A DNA stretch of 32,650 nt from Sciscionella sediminilitoris (GTDB taxonomy: Bacteria > Actinomycetota > Actinomycetes > Mycobacteriales > Pseudonocardiaceae). Made by a program: the position numbers and the translations under genes. Location of the stretch: assembly GCF_000737195.2 (NCBI RefSeq), contig NZ_JALM01000014.1:1-32650 (forward strand), given 5' to 3'. Below, piece by piece: positions 7,973 to 16,395 of this stretch. How positions within the stretch are numbered: position 1 is the first letter of the stretch; the number at the start of each line of letters is the position of its first letter. The notes under the pieces were generated by a model that saw nothing but the letters and a program-made list of their open reading frames with translations, was not told the origin of the DNA and ran no database searches.

Positions 7973-9994
7973 CTACCCCGCTGCCTTGTCCAGGCGGTGC
8001 AGCGCGGCCCTGGCCACCGTCGGATCGCTGGTCGGCCAGTAGGGCGGCAGCGAGGAACGCAGGAAACCCGAATACCGTGCGGTGGCGAACCGCGGGTCTA
8101 GCACCGCGATCACGCCGCGGTCGTCCACGGTGCGCAGCAGCCGCCCGGTTCCCTGGGCTATCAGCAGCGCGGCGTGGGTGGCGGCGACGGTGAGGAATCC
8201 GTTGCCACCACGGGCATCCACGCTGCGCTGGCGCGCGGAGAACAGCGGGTCGTCGGGGCGCGGGAAGGGAATCCGGTCGAGCACGACGAGCTGCAGGGAC
8301 GGCCCGGGCACGTCCACGCCCTGCCACAGGGACAGGGTGCCGAACAGACAGGTGCACGGATCCTCGCTGAACTTGCGCACCAGCTGCCCGGTGGAATCCT
8401 CGCCCTGGCACAGAATCGGCAGCTCGGTCTTGTCCCGCAGGTATTCGGCCGCCGCCTTGGCCGCGCGCATGGAGGAGAACAGGCCGAGGGTGCGCCCACC
8501 GGCGGCGTCCACCAGATCGGCGAGCTCCTCGAGCACCGGCGGCGGGGTGCCGTCCCGGCCGGGGGCGGGCAGATGCTTGGCCACGTACAGGATTCCGTGC
8601 GAGGAGTGCTCGAACGGGGAACCCACGTCCAGGCTCGTCCAGCGCAGTGTGTCCACATCGGACGGTGCGGGTTTTTCGGTGCTGGTACCGGGATCCGGTT
8701 CGGCGGGCGGACGTTCGGCAGGCAAGCCCCACTGTTTGGCCAGCGGTTCGAAGCTGCCGCCGAGCGCGAGGGTGGCCGAGGCCAGGATCGTGGTGCTCTG
8801 CCCGAAGAGGCGTTCGCGCAGCAGTCCGGAGACGGTGAGCGGGGCGATGCGCAGCACGGCGGGGCGTTCGCCGTCGTTGGTGCACCACACCACGTCGAAC
8901 CGCTCGCCGAGTTCCGCGTCGAAGGCGCGCAGCATCCGCTCGGCGGTTTCGTGCATGTCGTCGAGCAGGGCCAGCGCGATCTTGCGCGCGGTGGCCGCGT
9001 CCTGTTCCTCTTTGCGCGCCGGGCCGAAGGCGTCCAGGCAGGCCTTCGCGGCATCGCGCAGTGCGGCGAGCGAGTTGCCGAGCGCGGAGGGCAGCACATC
9101 CAGGCGCCCGCTGGGCTGCTCGCCGAGCAGCGCGGCCACCGCGTCGCCCGCTTCGCCGAGCCGGTCCACGGTCGCCTCGTCGATCAGCCTGCCGCAGCGG
9201 CGTACCGCGGTGGACACCATCGCCCCGGTGAGTTCCGCGGTCGCCGCCGAGGTCACCCGGTCCACGAGGTCGTGCGCCTCGTCCACGATGACCACCTCGT
9301 GCTCGGGCAGCACCTGCGCGCTCTCCAGGGCATCGATGGCCAGCAGCGAATGGTTGGTGACCACGATGTCGGCGCGCCCCGCGGCGCCACGGGCCTTCTC
9401 CGCCCAGCACTCGGTGAACAGCGAACAACGCTGGCCGAGGCATTCCCTCGCGGTGACCGAGACCTGGCGCCAGGCCTTGTCGGCGACCCCGGGCACGAGC
9501 TCGTCGCGGTCCCCGGTGGTGGTCTGCTCGGCCCACTCGCGCAGCCTGCGCACGGCCCGCTCGGTCGCCGAGGCCGCGAACGGGTCGAACAGCGCCTCGG
9601 GTTCCTCGTCCTCGTCCGGGCCGGAGTCCAGCCGGTGCAGGCACAGATAGTTGCGCCGTCCCTTGAGCATCGCGAACTCCGGGCGGCGCCCGAGCCGTTT
9701 CTCGAGCGCGTCCGCGAGCCGGGGCAGATCGCGGTCGATGAGCTGGCGCTGCAGCGCGATCGTGGATGTGGAGACCACGACGGTGCTTCCGGAGCGCACC
9801 GCGTGCTCGACCGCGGGAACCAGATAGGCGAGCGATTTCCCGGTCCCGGTTCCGGCCTGCACGGCGAGGTGGGCACCGGTGCGGATGGAGCGGGCGACGG
9901 CCTCGGCCATGCGCACCTGTCCCTCGCGCGGCGCGCCACCGATCGCGGCGACCGCGGTGTCCAGGAGGGTGTCTTCGGCGGTCACGGATGGCAC
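7973..9994 (-). CDS. DinG/XPD-type iron-sulfur superfamily 2 helicase
   Basis: The 673-residue ATP-dependent helicase has a Walker A motif QAGTGTGKS (K53), the DEAH box at 238-241, and a motif VI-like segment near the C-terminus (GTGRLLRTVDDRG). Four cysteines, C118, C185, C190 and C196, lie between Walker A and DEAH, where XPD/DinG proteins bind a 4Fe-4S cluster. DinG-type enzymes unwind 5'-tailed DNA and D- or R-loops during repair. No nuclease domain is present. GTG 9994 is supported by a TAAGGT box 6 nt upstream, a leaderless start. YhfC-like and acyltransferase genes follow on the same strand. Confidence 0.92.
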   Translation of the reverse strand: MPSVTAEDTLLDTAVAAIGGAPREGQVRMAEAVARSIRTGAHLAVQAGTGTGKSLAYLVPAVEHAVRSGSTVVVSTSTIALQRQLIDRDLPRLADALEKRLGRRPEFAMLKGRRNYLCLHRLDSGPDEDEEPEALFDPFAASATERAVRRLREWAEQTTTGDRDELVPGVADKAWRQVSVTARECLGQRCSLFTECWAEKARGAAGRADIVVTNHSLLAIDALESAQVLPEHEVVIVDEAHDLVDRVTSAATAELTGAMVSTAVRRCGRLIDEATVDRLGEAGDAVAALLGEQPSGRLDVLPSALGNSLAALRDAAKACLDAFGPARKEEQDAATARKIALALLDDMHETAERMLRAFDAELGERFDVVWCTNDGERPAVLRIAPLTVSGLLRERLFGQSTTILASATLALGGSFEPLAKQWGLPAERPPAEPDPGTSTEKPAPSDVDTLRWTSLDVGSPFEHSSHGILYVAKHLPAPGRDGTPPPVLEELADLVDAAGGRTLGLFSSMRAAKAAAEYLRDKTELPILCQGEDSTGQLVRKFSEDPCTCLFGTLSLWQGVDVPGPSLQLVVLDRIPFPRPDDPLFSARQRSVDARGGNGFLTVAATHAALLIAQGTGRLLRTVDDRGVIAVLDPRFATARYSGFLRSSLPPYWPTSDPTVARAALHRLDKAAG

Positions 9995-10000
9995 CCGGCG

Positions 10001-10006
10001 ACCTTA
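10001..10006 (-). promoter_or_regulatory. Leaderless -10 box of the DinG-like helicase gene
   Basis: TAAGGT on the minus strand, then 6 nt, then GTG 9994. There is no Shine-Dalgarno sequence between them. Confidence 0.5.
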
Positions 10007-10055
10007 CCCGGTCGGGCGACTTGTTCCGGGGAGGACACCTCGGAAAGCTGTGCGC

Positions 10056-10706
10056 ATGTTGATACGCAGGGCGATGACCGCCTTCGGGCTGAGCGCGTGC
10101 GGTCTGCTCGTCGGAGCGGCGGCCGCGAACGCCACCGCGGCCACGGCGGCGGGCACGGCGAGCCTCGGCTCGGCCTCGGTGGTCATCGACGGAACGAACA
10201 CGACGATCGACGCACTCGCGCCGTGCGATCTGGCGCATCCGGGGGAGTTCTCGACCGAGGGCGTGACGCGGGACGGTGTCGCCGACTTCGGTAAGGGCAG
10301 CACCAGCTGTGCCACGGACACCGCGCACAAGAAGAACACGATGTCGGCGAACGGTGCGGACTTCCGGCTCACCGCGCTGCGCGCCTACGGCGGACCGGAG
10401 ATCGGGTTCTCCTCCTATCAGGCGGGCTGCGCGGGCGCCACGAGCCAGAGCAGCGCGCAGTTCTCGATGGGCGGCTACTACGGAATCCAGCTACCGGAGA
10501 AGGTCCCGGCCAACTACTCGGTGACCGTGCCCGGGAACGGACAGGGCGCCAAGCCGCTGGCGAAACTGACCTTCGGCGAGGTGGTCCCGGCACCGCAACA
10601 GGACGGCAGCATCACCATGAACGCGCTGCACGTGCAACTGTTCCCGGACGGCGGGCCCGCATCCGGGGACATCTACGTCGGCTCGGTGCACTGCACACTC
10701 GCCTAA
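10056..10706 (+). CDS. Secreted hypothetical protein, choice-of-anchor-P-like
   Basis: The 216-residue protein starts with a Sec signal peptide: basic MLIRR, a hydrophobic core, and likely cleavage near ANA at about residue 27. The mature domain is beta-rich with two pairs of cysteines, and ends in SITMNALHVQLFPDGGPASG followed by DIYVGSVHC. This resembles the actinobacterial choice-of-anchor P family (N-A-L-H strand, then D-x-Y-x-G near the C-terminus). Such proteins are secreted and of unknown role. ATG 10056 has GGAAAG 9 nt upstream; ATG 10074 is an alternative. Its TAA overlaps the stop of the convergent pncA gene. Confidence 0.75.
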   Translation: MLIRRAMTAFGLSACGLLVGAAAANATAATAAGTASLGSASVVIDGTNTTIDALAPCDLAHPGEFSTEGVTRDGVADFGKGSTSCATDTAHKKNTMSANGADFRLTALRAYGGPEIGFSSYQAGCAGATSQSSAQFSMGGYYGIQLPEKVPANYSVTVPGNGQGAKPLAKLTFGEVVPAPQQDGSITMNALHVQLFPDGGPASGDIYVGSVHCTLA

Positions 10707-11239
10707 CCCACGCGCACCCCGGCCGCGCGCAGCTGCTCGAGCGCATCCGCCACGGTCTGCTCGGAAACCCCCGCGCACAGCCCGAGCAGCACCGTGGCCG
10801 GGAACCCCTCGCGGGCCGCGTCCAGCGCGGTCGCACGCACGCAGTGATCGGTGGCCAGGCCCGCGATGTGCACCTCGTCCACCGAACGCGCGCGTAGCCA
10901 GGCGGCGAGCCCGGTCCCCTCGAAACCCGAGTAGCCGTGCGAGTACTGACCCTTGGAGAACACCGCGCCGATCGGGGCGATGTCCAGCTCGGGATGGAAT
11001 CCCGCGCCCGGGGTACCCGCGACACAGTGCACCGGCCAGGACGTCACGAAATCCGGTTCCGCGGCGAAATGCTCCCCAGGATCGATGTGATAATCCCGGG
11101 TCGCCGCGACATGCTCGTACCGCTCGATGGCCAGATGCGCGCTGATCGCCGCCGCGACCGCTCCGCCGCCGGTGACCGCGAGCGCACCACCCTCGCAGAA
11201 GTCGTTCTGCACATCCACGACAAGCAGTGCGCGCACCAT
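10703..11239 (-). CDS. pncA: Nicotinamidase PncA
   Basis: PncA converts nicotinamide to nicotinate for NAD salvage, and in mycobacteria it also activates pyrazinamide. The 178-residue length is close to the mycobacterial enzyme. Catalytic residues are D9 (VDVQNDF), K95 (SKGQYS) and C132 (GLATDHCVRAT). Metal ligands D49, H51 and H57 fall at the same numbers as in M. tuberculosis PncA. ATG 11239 is only 2 nt after the pncB stop, so the two are coupled: PncA makes the substrate of PncB. Its TAG overlaps the TAA of the convergent secreted-protein gene, leaving no room for a terminator. Confidence 0.95.
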   Translation of the reverse strand: MVRALLVVDVQNDFCEGGALAVTGGGAVAAAISAHLAIERYEHVAATRDYHIDPGEHFAAEPDFVTSWPVHCVAGTPGAGFHPELDIAPIGAVFSKGQYSHGYSGFEGTGLAAWLRARSVDEVHIAGLATDHCVRATALDAAREGFPATVLLGLCAGVSEQTVADALEQLRAAGVRVG

Positions 11240-11241
11240 GT

Positions 11242-12522
11242 CTACTCCAGGAAGGTCGTCGGGATCGCCGGTTCACCCCTCGACAGTTTCAACCCTTCCC
11301 AGGGCACGCGCACCAGAGCGTCACGCAATCGTTCCCGGGAATCGGCAAGCGTCGGCAGGTCCTCGACCGGGGAACCGGAGCGCAGCAGCGGCGTGGTGAT
11401 CCTGGTGTCGTGCGCGCCGAGCGGCACCTGCCTGCCCCAGGGGTGCACGACCTCCTCCAGCGCGGTGCCCGTCTCCTTGTGCCTGCGCAGCACGGCCTTC
11501 GCCCCGCCGATGGAGGCCTTGTGCGAGCTGCGTTTGGCCACCGCGCGCCCGTCCACCTCGACCAGCTTGTAGACCAGTCCCGCGGTCGGGGAACCGGAGC
11601 CGGTCACCACGGAGGTGCCCACCCCGTAGGCGTCCACGGGTTCGGCGCGCAGTGCGGCGATCGCGTACTCGTCGAGGTCCCCGGAGACCACGATCCTGGT
11701 GTCGTGCGCGCCGAGCCGGTCCAGCTGCTCGCGGGCCTTGTGCGCCATCACGCCCAGATCCCCGGAGTCGATGCGCACCGCGCCGAGCCCGGTGCCCGCG
11801 ACCCGGACCGCGGTGTTGATGCCCTCGGTGATGTCGTAGGTGTCCACCAGCAGGGTCGTGCCCGGGCCGAGCGCGGCGACCTGTGAGGCGAACGCCTGCT
11901 CCTCGGTCTCGTGCAGCAACGTGTACGCGTGCGCCGAGGTGCCCCTGGTCGGGATGCCGTGGCGGCGGCCGGCCTCCAGATTGGAGGTGGAGGCGAACCC
12001 GGCGAGGTAGGCGGCCCGGGCGGCGGCGACCGCGGACTGCTCGTGGGTACGCCGCGAACCCATCTCGATCATCGGGCGTTCCCCGGCAGCCGAGGCCATC
12101 CGGGCCGCGGCGGAGGCGATCGCGCTGTCGTGGTTGAGGATCGACAGGATCACCGTCTCCAGCACCACGCCGACCACGAACGGCGCGCGGACGGTCAGGA
12201 TCGGCGATCCCGGGTAGTACAGCTCGCCCTCGGGGTACCCGTCCACATCGCCGGTGAACCGGTACCCGGCCAGCCAGTCGAGCGCGCGCTGGTCCACGAC
12301 CTCGTGCGCCCGCAGGAACTCCAGTTCCGGCTCACCGAACCGGAAGTTCGCGATCGCCTCGAGCACCCGTTCGGTGCCCGCGACGACCCCGTAACGGCGG
12401 CCGTCGGGCAACCGGCGCCCGAAGACCTCGAACACGCAGGGGGTCATGCCGCGCTCATCGCGCAGCGCGCCCGCGAGCATGGTCAGTTCGTAGTGGTCGG
12501 TCAGCAGCGCCGTGGACGACAT
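11242..12522 (-). CDS. pncB: Nicotinate phosphoribosyltransferase PncB
   Basis: PncB joins nicotinate to PRPP, giving nicotinate mononucleotide for NAD. The 426-residue protein shows the family signatures LLTDHYELTMLAGAL, IEMGSRRTHE, STSNLEAGRRHGIPTRGTSA with the histidine just after it, VDTYDI and VRIDSGDLG. ATG 12522 places YELTM at the usual distance from the N-terminus. A TAGGCT box 7 nt upstream overlaps the stop codon of the preceding ltrA-like gene, so it may have its own leaderless transcript as well as readthrough. pncA follows 2 nt downstream. The gene corresponds by position to Rv1330c, just upstream of and divergent from clpS in mycobacteria; here an ltrA gene intervenes. Confidence 0.95.
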   Translation of the reverse strand: MSSTALLTDHYELTMLAGALRDERGMTPCVFEVFGRRLPDGRRYGVVAGTERVLEAIANFRFGEPELEFLRAHEVVDQRALDWLAGYRFTGDVDGYPEGELYYPGSPILTVRAPFVVGVVLETVILSILNHDSAIASAAARMASAAGERPMIEMGSRRTHEQSAVAAARAAYLAGFASTSNLEAGRRHGIPTRGTSAHAYTLLHETEEQAFASQVAALGPGTTLLVDTYDITEGINTAVRVAGTGLGAVRIDSGDLGVMAHKAREQLDRLGAHDTRIVVSGDLDEYAIAALRAEPVDAYGVGTSVVTGSGSPTAGLVYKLVEVDGRAVAKRSSHKASIGGAKAVLRRHKETGTALEEVVHPWGRQVPLGAHDTRITTPLLRSGSPVEDLPTLADSRERLRDALVRVPWEGLKLSRGEPAIPTTFLE

Positions 12523-12529
12523 GGCACCG

Positions 12530-12535
12530 AGCCTA
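12530..12535 (-). promoter_or_regulatory. Leaderless -10 box of pncB fused to the ltrA stop codon
   Basis: TAGGCT on the minus strand is followed by 7 nt and the pncB ATG. Its first three bases are the TAG stop of the upstream gene. Confidence 0.45.
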
Positions 12536-13675
12536 GGCCGGTTCGGATGCACCGCGAGCGCTCACCGTTTTCACCGCGACCAAGATCACCAGGACCGCGA
12601 CGGTGACCCAGAACGCGGCCGGAGTGAACGCCCCGGCCAGGATCAGGACCGCGGCCAGCGGCCCGGCGATCTTGCCGACCAGGTTCGCCTTCGGGCCGCC
12701 GTAGAGCAGCCAGAGCCCGATCAGGTACACCGCGACCGGGATCGCGAGCGCCGGTCCGGCGGGGACATCCTTGCTCACCGCGACGATCGCGACCTCGACC
12801 CCCGCTCCGGCGGCCGCGATCGCGCCGAGCAGGAAGTAGTGCCCGTACGCCCAGGTCAGCGTGCCACGCAGGGTGCGAGGGTGCTCCTCGAACCGGTCGA
12901 AGTACAGCCACCACAGCGCCATGAACACCACGAGCCCGCCGACCGCGACTCCGATCAGATCGGTGAGGTGGTGCGGCTCCTTGAAGCCCTCGACCAGCGC
13001 GTTGGTGGAGCCGACCACCTGCTCGCCGAGCACGATGATGATGAACAGGCTGTAGCGCTCGGCCAGGTGACCGGGGTGCCACTGGGTGGTCCCGCCCGCG
13101 GATTCGGCGACCACCGGGACGGCGATCTCGAGCACCGCGAGCACGATGAAGCTGGCGATCGCGAGCGAGTCGGGCAGGAACAGCCGCCCGATCCAGCCCG
13201 CCTGCACGATCAGGATCCCGCCCGCGAAGAACAGTGAGCTCCTGCGTCCCTCCGGGTACTCGACGGCGGCGCGCAGCCACTGGCACACCATCGCGATGCG
13301 CATGATCACGTAGCCGATCACGATCACGGTGAAGTCGGCCTCGGTGAACGCGGGCTCCACCCCGGCCGCGAGCACCAGAACCCCGCCGATCTGCACCATG
13401 GTCAGCACCCGGTACAGCGCGTCATCGGTGTCGTAGACCGAGCCGAAGTGCGAGAAGTTCACCCAGGCCCACCAGATCGCGAAGAACACCATGAGGAACC
13501 GGCCCGCGCCGAGTCCCGCGTGGCCCTCCTCGACCGCGTGCGCGAGCTGTTCCACCACGAAGCCGACCGCGACCACGAAAGCCAGGTCGAACAGCAGCTC
13601 GAGCGGGGTCGCCGCGCGGTGCGGCTCGTCGGGATCGTGTGCGCGCATCCGGCGATGCAAAATACTGCCTGTCAC
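12533..13675 (-). CDS. LtrA (low temperature requirement A) family membrane protein
   Basis: The 380-residue polytopic membrane protein has the LtrA signatures [20 protein letters not shown] near the N-terminus, [19 protein letters not shown], and [16 protein letters not shown] in the middle. About ten to twelve hydrophobic helices are visible. The biochemical role of the family is not established; the name comes from a Listeria cold-growth mutant. GTG 13675 is chosen because TACCGT stands 7 nt upstream, the leaderless signature used across this window. ATG 13648 is the alternative and would remove nine residues. It heads the ltrA-pncB-pncA series, though no functional link with NAD salvage is known to me. 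Confidence 0.88.
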   Translation of the reverse strand: MTGSILHRRMRAHDPDEPHRAATPLELLFDLAFVVAVGFVVEQLAHAVEEGHAGLGAGRFLMVFFAIWWAWVNFSHFGSVYDTDDALYRVLTMVQIGGVLVLAAGVEPAFTEADFTVIVIGYVIMRIAMVCQWLRAAVEYPEGRRSSLFFAGGILIVQAGWIGRLFLPDSLAIASFIVLAVLEIAVPVVAESAGGTTQWHPGHLAERYSLFIIIVLGEQVVGSTNALVEGFKEPHHLTDLIGVAVGGLVVFMALWWLYFDRFEEHPRTLRGTLTWAYGHYFLLGAIAAAGAGVEVAIVAVSKDVPAGPALAIPVAVYLIGLWLLYGGPKANLVGKIAGPLAAVLILAGAFTPAAFWVTVAVLVILVAVKTVSARGASEPA

Positions 13676-13682
13676 GCTGCGT

Positions 13683-13688
13683 ACGGTA
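13683..13688 (-). promoter_or_regulatory. Leaderless -10 box of the LtrA-like gene
   Basis: TACCGT on the minus strand, 7 nt before GTG 13675. It decides the start codon chosen for that gene. Confidence 0.45.
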
Positions 13689-13692
13689 ACCC

Positions 13693-13716
13693 GATCACCA
13701 CGGTTTTCGGGTGATC
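13693..13716. repeat. Inverted repeat in the ltrA/clpS divergent intergenic region
   Basis: GATCACC at 13693-13699 and its exact reverse complement GGTGATC at 13710-13716 are separated by 10 nt. It lies between two divergent promoters, so an operator is possible. The arms are short and chance is not excluded. Confidence 0.3.
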
Positions 13717-13745
13717 TCATCGCTGAGTCGCGGCAACTGATGTGC

Positions 13746-13751
13746 CACCAT
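13746..13751 (+). promoter_or_regulatory. Leaderless-type -10 box of clpS
   Basis: CACCAT, then 6 nt, then ATG 13758. The first base deviates from TAnnnT. Confidence 0.35.
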
Positions 13752-13757
13752 GGAGTC

Positions 13758-14051
13758 ATGTCCACCCAGGCGACCCCGGAAGTCGAGCAGGAGCGCGCCG
13801 AGCAGGCCGGTGCCGATCTGCCCTGGCAGACGGTGGTGTGGAACGACCCGGTCAATCTCATGTCGTATGTGACCTACGTGTTCCAGAAGCTGTTCGGCTA
13901 CGGCAAGGACAAGGCGACCAGCCTGATGCTCGACGTGCACCACAAGGGGAAGGCGATCGTGTCGACCGGTTCCAAGGACAAGGTCGAGGGCGATGTCTCC
14001 CGGCTGCACGCGGCCGGGCTGTGGGCGACCATGGAGCAGCCGGGCGCATGA
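13758..14051 (+). CDS. clpS: ATP-dependent Clp protease adaptor ClpS
   Basis: ClpS hands N-degron substrates to ClpC/ClpP. The 97-residue protein has the full ClpS core, [20 protein letters not shown] through [19 protein letters not shown]. Expected substrate-pocket residues are visible: N29-D30, N33, gatekeeper M35 and H61. A loose N-terminal extension of about 22 residues precedes the fold, as is usual. It overlaps the DUF2017 gene by 4 nt (ATGA) and heads the clpS-DUF2017-P1 peptidase operon, matching Rv1331-Rv1333. A second, divergent ClpS-like gene lies 2.3 kb downstream at 16396. Confidence 0.95.
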   Translation: MSTQATPEVEQERAEQAGADLPWQTVVWNDPVNLMSYVTYVFQKLFGYGKDKATSLMLDVHHKGKAIVSTGSKDKVEGDVSRLHAAGLWATMEQPGA

Positions 14052-14596
14052 AGCACTGGCGGCGCAAGGGCGAGCGCATCGTCGCCAAACTCGACCGGCA
14101 CGAGGCGGCTCTGCTGCGTACCCTCGTCGAGCAGCTGACCGAACTGTTCGCCGAGCGGGAGAGCGAGACCCCGCAGGACGAACTCGCCGAACTCACCGGC
14201 ATCCGCACCGGGCCCGCCACGGCGCCGCGGGATCCGGTGCTGTCCCGGCTGCTTCCGGATTTCCACCGGCTGGACACCGCCGAGGGGGCGGAGTACGCGG
14301 ATTCGGCGGCCGCGCTGCGTTCGCTGCACGAGCCCGAACTGCTCGCCGCGAAGCAGGGCGTGGCCGCGACCCTGCTGGAGACGGTGCCCAGCGACGGCGG
14401 AACCGTTTCGCTGGACGAGGAGACCGCGAGCTCCTGGCTTTCCGCGCTCAACGATCTGCGGCTCGCGCTCGGTTCGATGATCGGGGTCACCGAGGACATG
14501 CCCGAACAGCTGCCCTCCGATGATCCCCGTGCCGCCCAGCTCGCCGTGTACCACTGGCTGACCTGGATGCAGGACAGCCTGCTGCGCGTCTTATGA
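14048..14596 (+). CDS. DUF2017 family protein, ClpS operon partner
   Basis: The 182-residue protein corresponds by position and sequence character to Rv1332. It is largely alpha-helical: an N-terminal [17 protein letters not shown] helix, a central [12 protein letters not shown] segment, and a C-terminal [18 protein letters not shown] helix followed by [14 protein letters not shown]. The family is almost always encoded beside clpS in actinobacteria but has no proven function that I know of. Start and stop both overlap neighbours by 4 nt (ATGA), so it is made in step with ClpS and the peptidase. A shorter divergent relative is encoded at 16631, next to the second ClpS-like gene. Confidence 0.9.
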   Translation: MKHWRRKGERIVAKLDRHEAALLRTLVEQLTELFAERESETPQDELAELTGIRTGPATAPRDPVLSRLLPDFHRLDTAEGAEYADSAAALRSLHEPELLAAKQGVAATLLETVPSDGGTVSLDEETASSWLSALNDLRLALGSMIGVTEDMPEQLPSDDPRAAQLAVYHWLTWMQDSLLRVL

Positions 14597-15567
14597 GTGG
14601 GTCGATCACCGACGTCGACGGCATCGAGGTCGGGCAGCATCAGCGGCTCGAAACCGGCTGGGCCACCGGGACCACCGTGGTGCGCTGCCTCGCGGGCGCG
14701 ACCGGTGGCGTGGACAGCAGGGGAGGGGCGCCGGGGACCAGGGAGACCGATCTGCTCGCCCCGCAGAACCTGGTGCAGCGGGTGCACGCGGTGTGCCTCT
14801 CCGGGGGCAGCGCCTACGGGCTCGCTCCCGCGGACGGGGTGATGCGCTGGCTCGGTGAACACGGGCACGGGCTCCCGGTGGGCACCCAGCCGCACATGGT
14901 GGTGCCGATCGTGCCCGCCGCGGTGCTGTTCGACCTGCCGCGTTCGGACTGGGGCAACCGTCCCGGCGCCGAGTTCGGCTACCGCGCCTGTGCCGCGGCC
15001 GGGGACCGGGTGGAACAGGGCACCGTCGGCGCAGGGACCGGGGCGACCACCGACGGGCTCAAGGGCGGGATCGGCACCGCGAGCACCCGCACCGCCTCCG
15101 GATACACCGTGGGCGCGCTGGTCGCGGTGAACGCGGCCGGGCGGGCCGTGGACGCGGCGACCGGACGGCCCTACGGCATCGATCCCGGTGCCGAGGGGGA
15201 TTACGGGATCACCATTCCGAACCGGCCTGCCGAACTGGTCGCGCTGCCGAACCCGCTCAACACCACCATCGGCGTGGTCGCCACGGATGCCTCGCTGGAC
15301 AAGGCCGCGGCCCATCGGCTGGCCATGTCCGGCCAGGACGGGCTCGCCAGGGCGGTGCGGCCCGCGCACTCCATGTTCGACGGGGACACCGTGTTCGCCA
15401 TGGCCACCGGGACCGAGGCGCCGATCGCCGATCCCCGGGTGCGCGACGAACTGGGCACCGCGGCCGCCGAGGTGTTCACCAGCGCCATGGTGCACGGACT
15501 GCTCGCCGCGACCGGGCTCGACGGAGTGCCCGCCTACCGGGATGTCTGGCCGGAAGCGTTCGGCTGA
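14593..15567 (+). CDS. P1 (DmpA/S58) family peptidase
   Basis: The 324-residue protein belongs to the self-cleaving N-terminal-nucleophile peptidases related to DmpA and matches Rv1333. Family features are the opening DVDGIEVGQH, SRGGAPGTRETDLL and LSGGSAYGL. NTTIGVVATDA, about 230 residues in, is where the mycobacterial protein has the same stretch and where maturation is expected to create the nucleophile. The segment SMFDGDTVFAMATG follows. Members cleave aminopeptidase-type substrates, but the natural substrate in actinobacteria is not known to me. The ATG overlaps the DUF2017 stop (ATGA). It is the last gene of the clpS operon and converges on the VIT1-type transporter. Confidence 0.92.
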   Translation: MSGSITDVDGIEVGQHQRLETGWATGTTVVRCLAGATGGVDSRGGAPGTRETDLLAPQNLVQRVHAVCLSGGSAYGLAPADGVMRWLGEHGHGLPVGTQPHMVVPIVPAAVLFDLPRSDWGNRPGAEFGYRACAAAGDRVEQGTVGAGTGATTDGLKGGIGTASTRTASGYTVGALVAVNAAGRAVDAATGRPYGIDPGAEGDYGITIPNRPAELVALPNPLNTTIGVVATDASLDKAAAHRLAMSGQDGLARAVRPAHSMFDGDTVFAMATGTEAPIADPRVRDELGTAAAEVFTSAMVHGLLAATGLDGVPAYRDVWPEAFG

Positions 15568-15633
15568 GAATCGGTCGCGTGGCAGCGTGCGTGACGGTTC
15601 GGGTAGCGGTGCCAGCCGACAGCCGGGTGACAA

Positions 15634-15646
15634 GCGGCTCCGCCGC
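15634..15646. terminator. Small hairpin between convergent genes
   Basis: GCGGC at 15634-15638 and GCCGC at 15642-15646 can form a 5-bp stem with a 3-nt loop, in the 91-nt gap between the convergent P1 peptidase and VIT1 genes. There is no T-tract, so it is a weak terminator candidate. Confidence 0.25.
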
Positions 15647-15658
15647 GGAGGAAAGCAG

Positions 15659-16375
15659 CTATAACGCGTGCCCGACCAGGGTGCCGATCCCATAGGTCAC
15701 CGCCATCGCGAGCAGTCCGCCGAGCACATTGCGCACCGTGGCCCGCAGCCGTGGCGCGTGCCCGAGCCGGGAGCTGGTGGTGCCGGTGATGATCAGCGCC
15801 AGGATCACCACGAGACCGGTGACCGGGACCCGGTACGGATCGGTGAGCAGCACCCCGGACAGCAGCGGCAGGATCGCGCCCGCGCTGAACGCGAGGAAGC
15901 TGCTCAGTGCCGCCTGCCACGGACTGGCCAGGTGATCAGGGTCGATACCGAGCTCGGCGGCGGCGTGCGCACCGAGCGCGTCGTGCGCGGAGAGCTGTTC
16001 GGCGACCTGGCGGGCCAGTTCCGGGCTCAGCCCCTTGGCCTCGTAGATCCCGGCGAGCTCGGTCAGTTCGGCCTCGGGATCCTCGGCGAGCTCGGCCCGT
16101 TCCTGGGCCAGCATCGCCTGCTCGGCGTCGCGCTGACTGGACACCGAGACGTACTCCCCGGAGGCCATGGACATCGCACCGGCGAACAGCCCGGCCGCCC
16201 CGGCGGTGAGTACGGCGGCGGGGGTGGCGCTGGCGCCCGCGACGCCCACGACGATGCTCGCGGTCGACACGATCCCGTCATTGGCCCCCAGCACCCCGGC
16301 GCGCAGCCAGTTGAGCCGATCGCTGGTGCCGGCCTCGTGCGGTTCACCGGCATGCGTTGTCTTCTCCTGCGTCAT
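15659..16375 (-). CDS. VIT1/CCC1 family divalent-metal transporter
   Basis: The 238-residue membrane protein is of the vacuolar iron transporter family (Fe2+/Mn2+). It has the signature DRLNWLRAGVLGANDGIVS with the following TASIVVGVAGA, then AGAMSMASGEYVSVSSQRD. A charged cytoplasmic helical domain rich in Glu (about 80-145) carries the likely metal-binding residues, and three hydrophobic segments follow. The gene is not part of the Rv1331-Rv1341 gene order and appears inserted, together with the next three genes. It is divergent from the ClpS-like gene with only 20 bp between the two start codons. Confidence 0.92.
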   Translation of the reverse strand: MTQEKTTHAGEPHEAGTSDRLNWLRAGVLGANDGIVSTASIVVGVAGASATPAAVLTAGAAGLFAGAMSMASGEYVSVSSQRDAEQAMLAQERAELAEDPEAELTELAGIYEAKGLSPELARQVAEQLSAHDALGAHAAAELGIDPDHLASPWQAALSSFLAFSAGAILPLLSGVLLTDPYRVPVTGLVVILALIITGTTSSRLGHAPRLRATVRNVLGGLLAMAVTYGIGTLVGHAL

Positions 16376-16395
16376 GGTCTATATCGTGCACGGTC
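16376..16395. promoter_or_regulatory. Very short divergent promoter region (20 bp)
   Basis: Only 20 bp separate the start codons of the VIT1 gene (minus) and the ClpS-like gene (plus). A forward TATCGT at 16382-16387 and a reverse CACGAT at 16383-16388 overlap almost completely. Neither gene has a Shine-Dalgarno sequence here, so both would be leaderless and mutually exclusive or bidirectional. The centre also carries the palindrome GTGCAC. Confidence 0.4.

Noticed and set aside
7845-10328. An 827-codon minus-strand open frame over the DinG region
   Set aside because: It is the out-of-frame shadow of the DinG-like gene, low-complexity Arg/Gly/Ala with no motifs. The Walker A, DEAH and cysteine motifs lie in the 673-codon frame.
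10703-10706. Overlapping stop codons of the secreted protein and pncA as a special signal
   Set aside because: Convergent genes meeting or overlapping at their stops are common in compact genomes, and nothing more is seen there.
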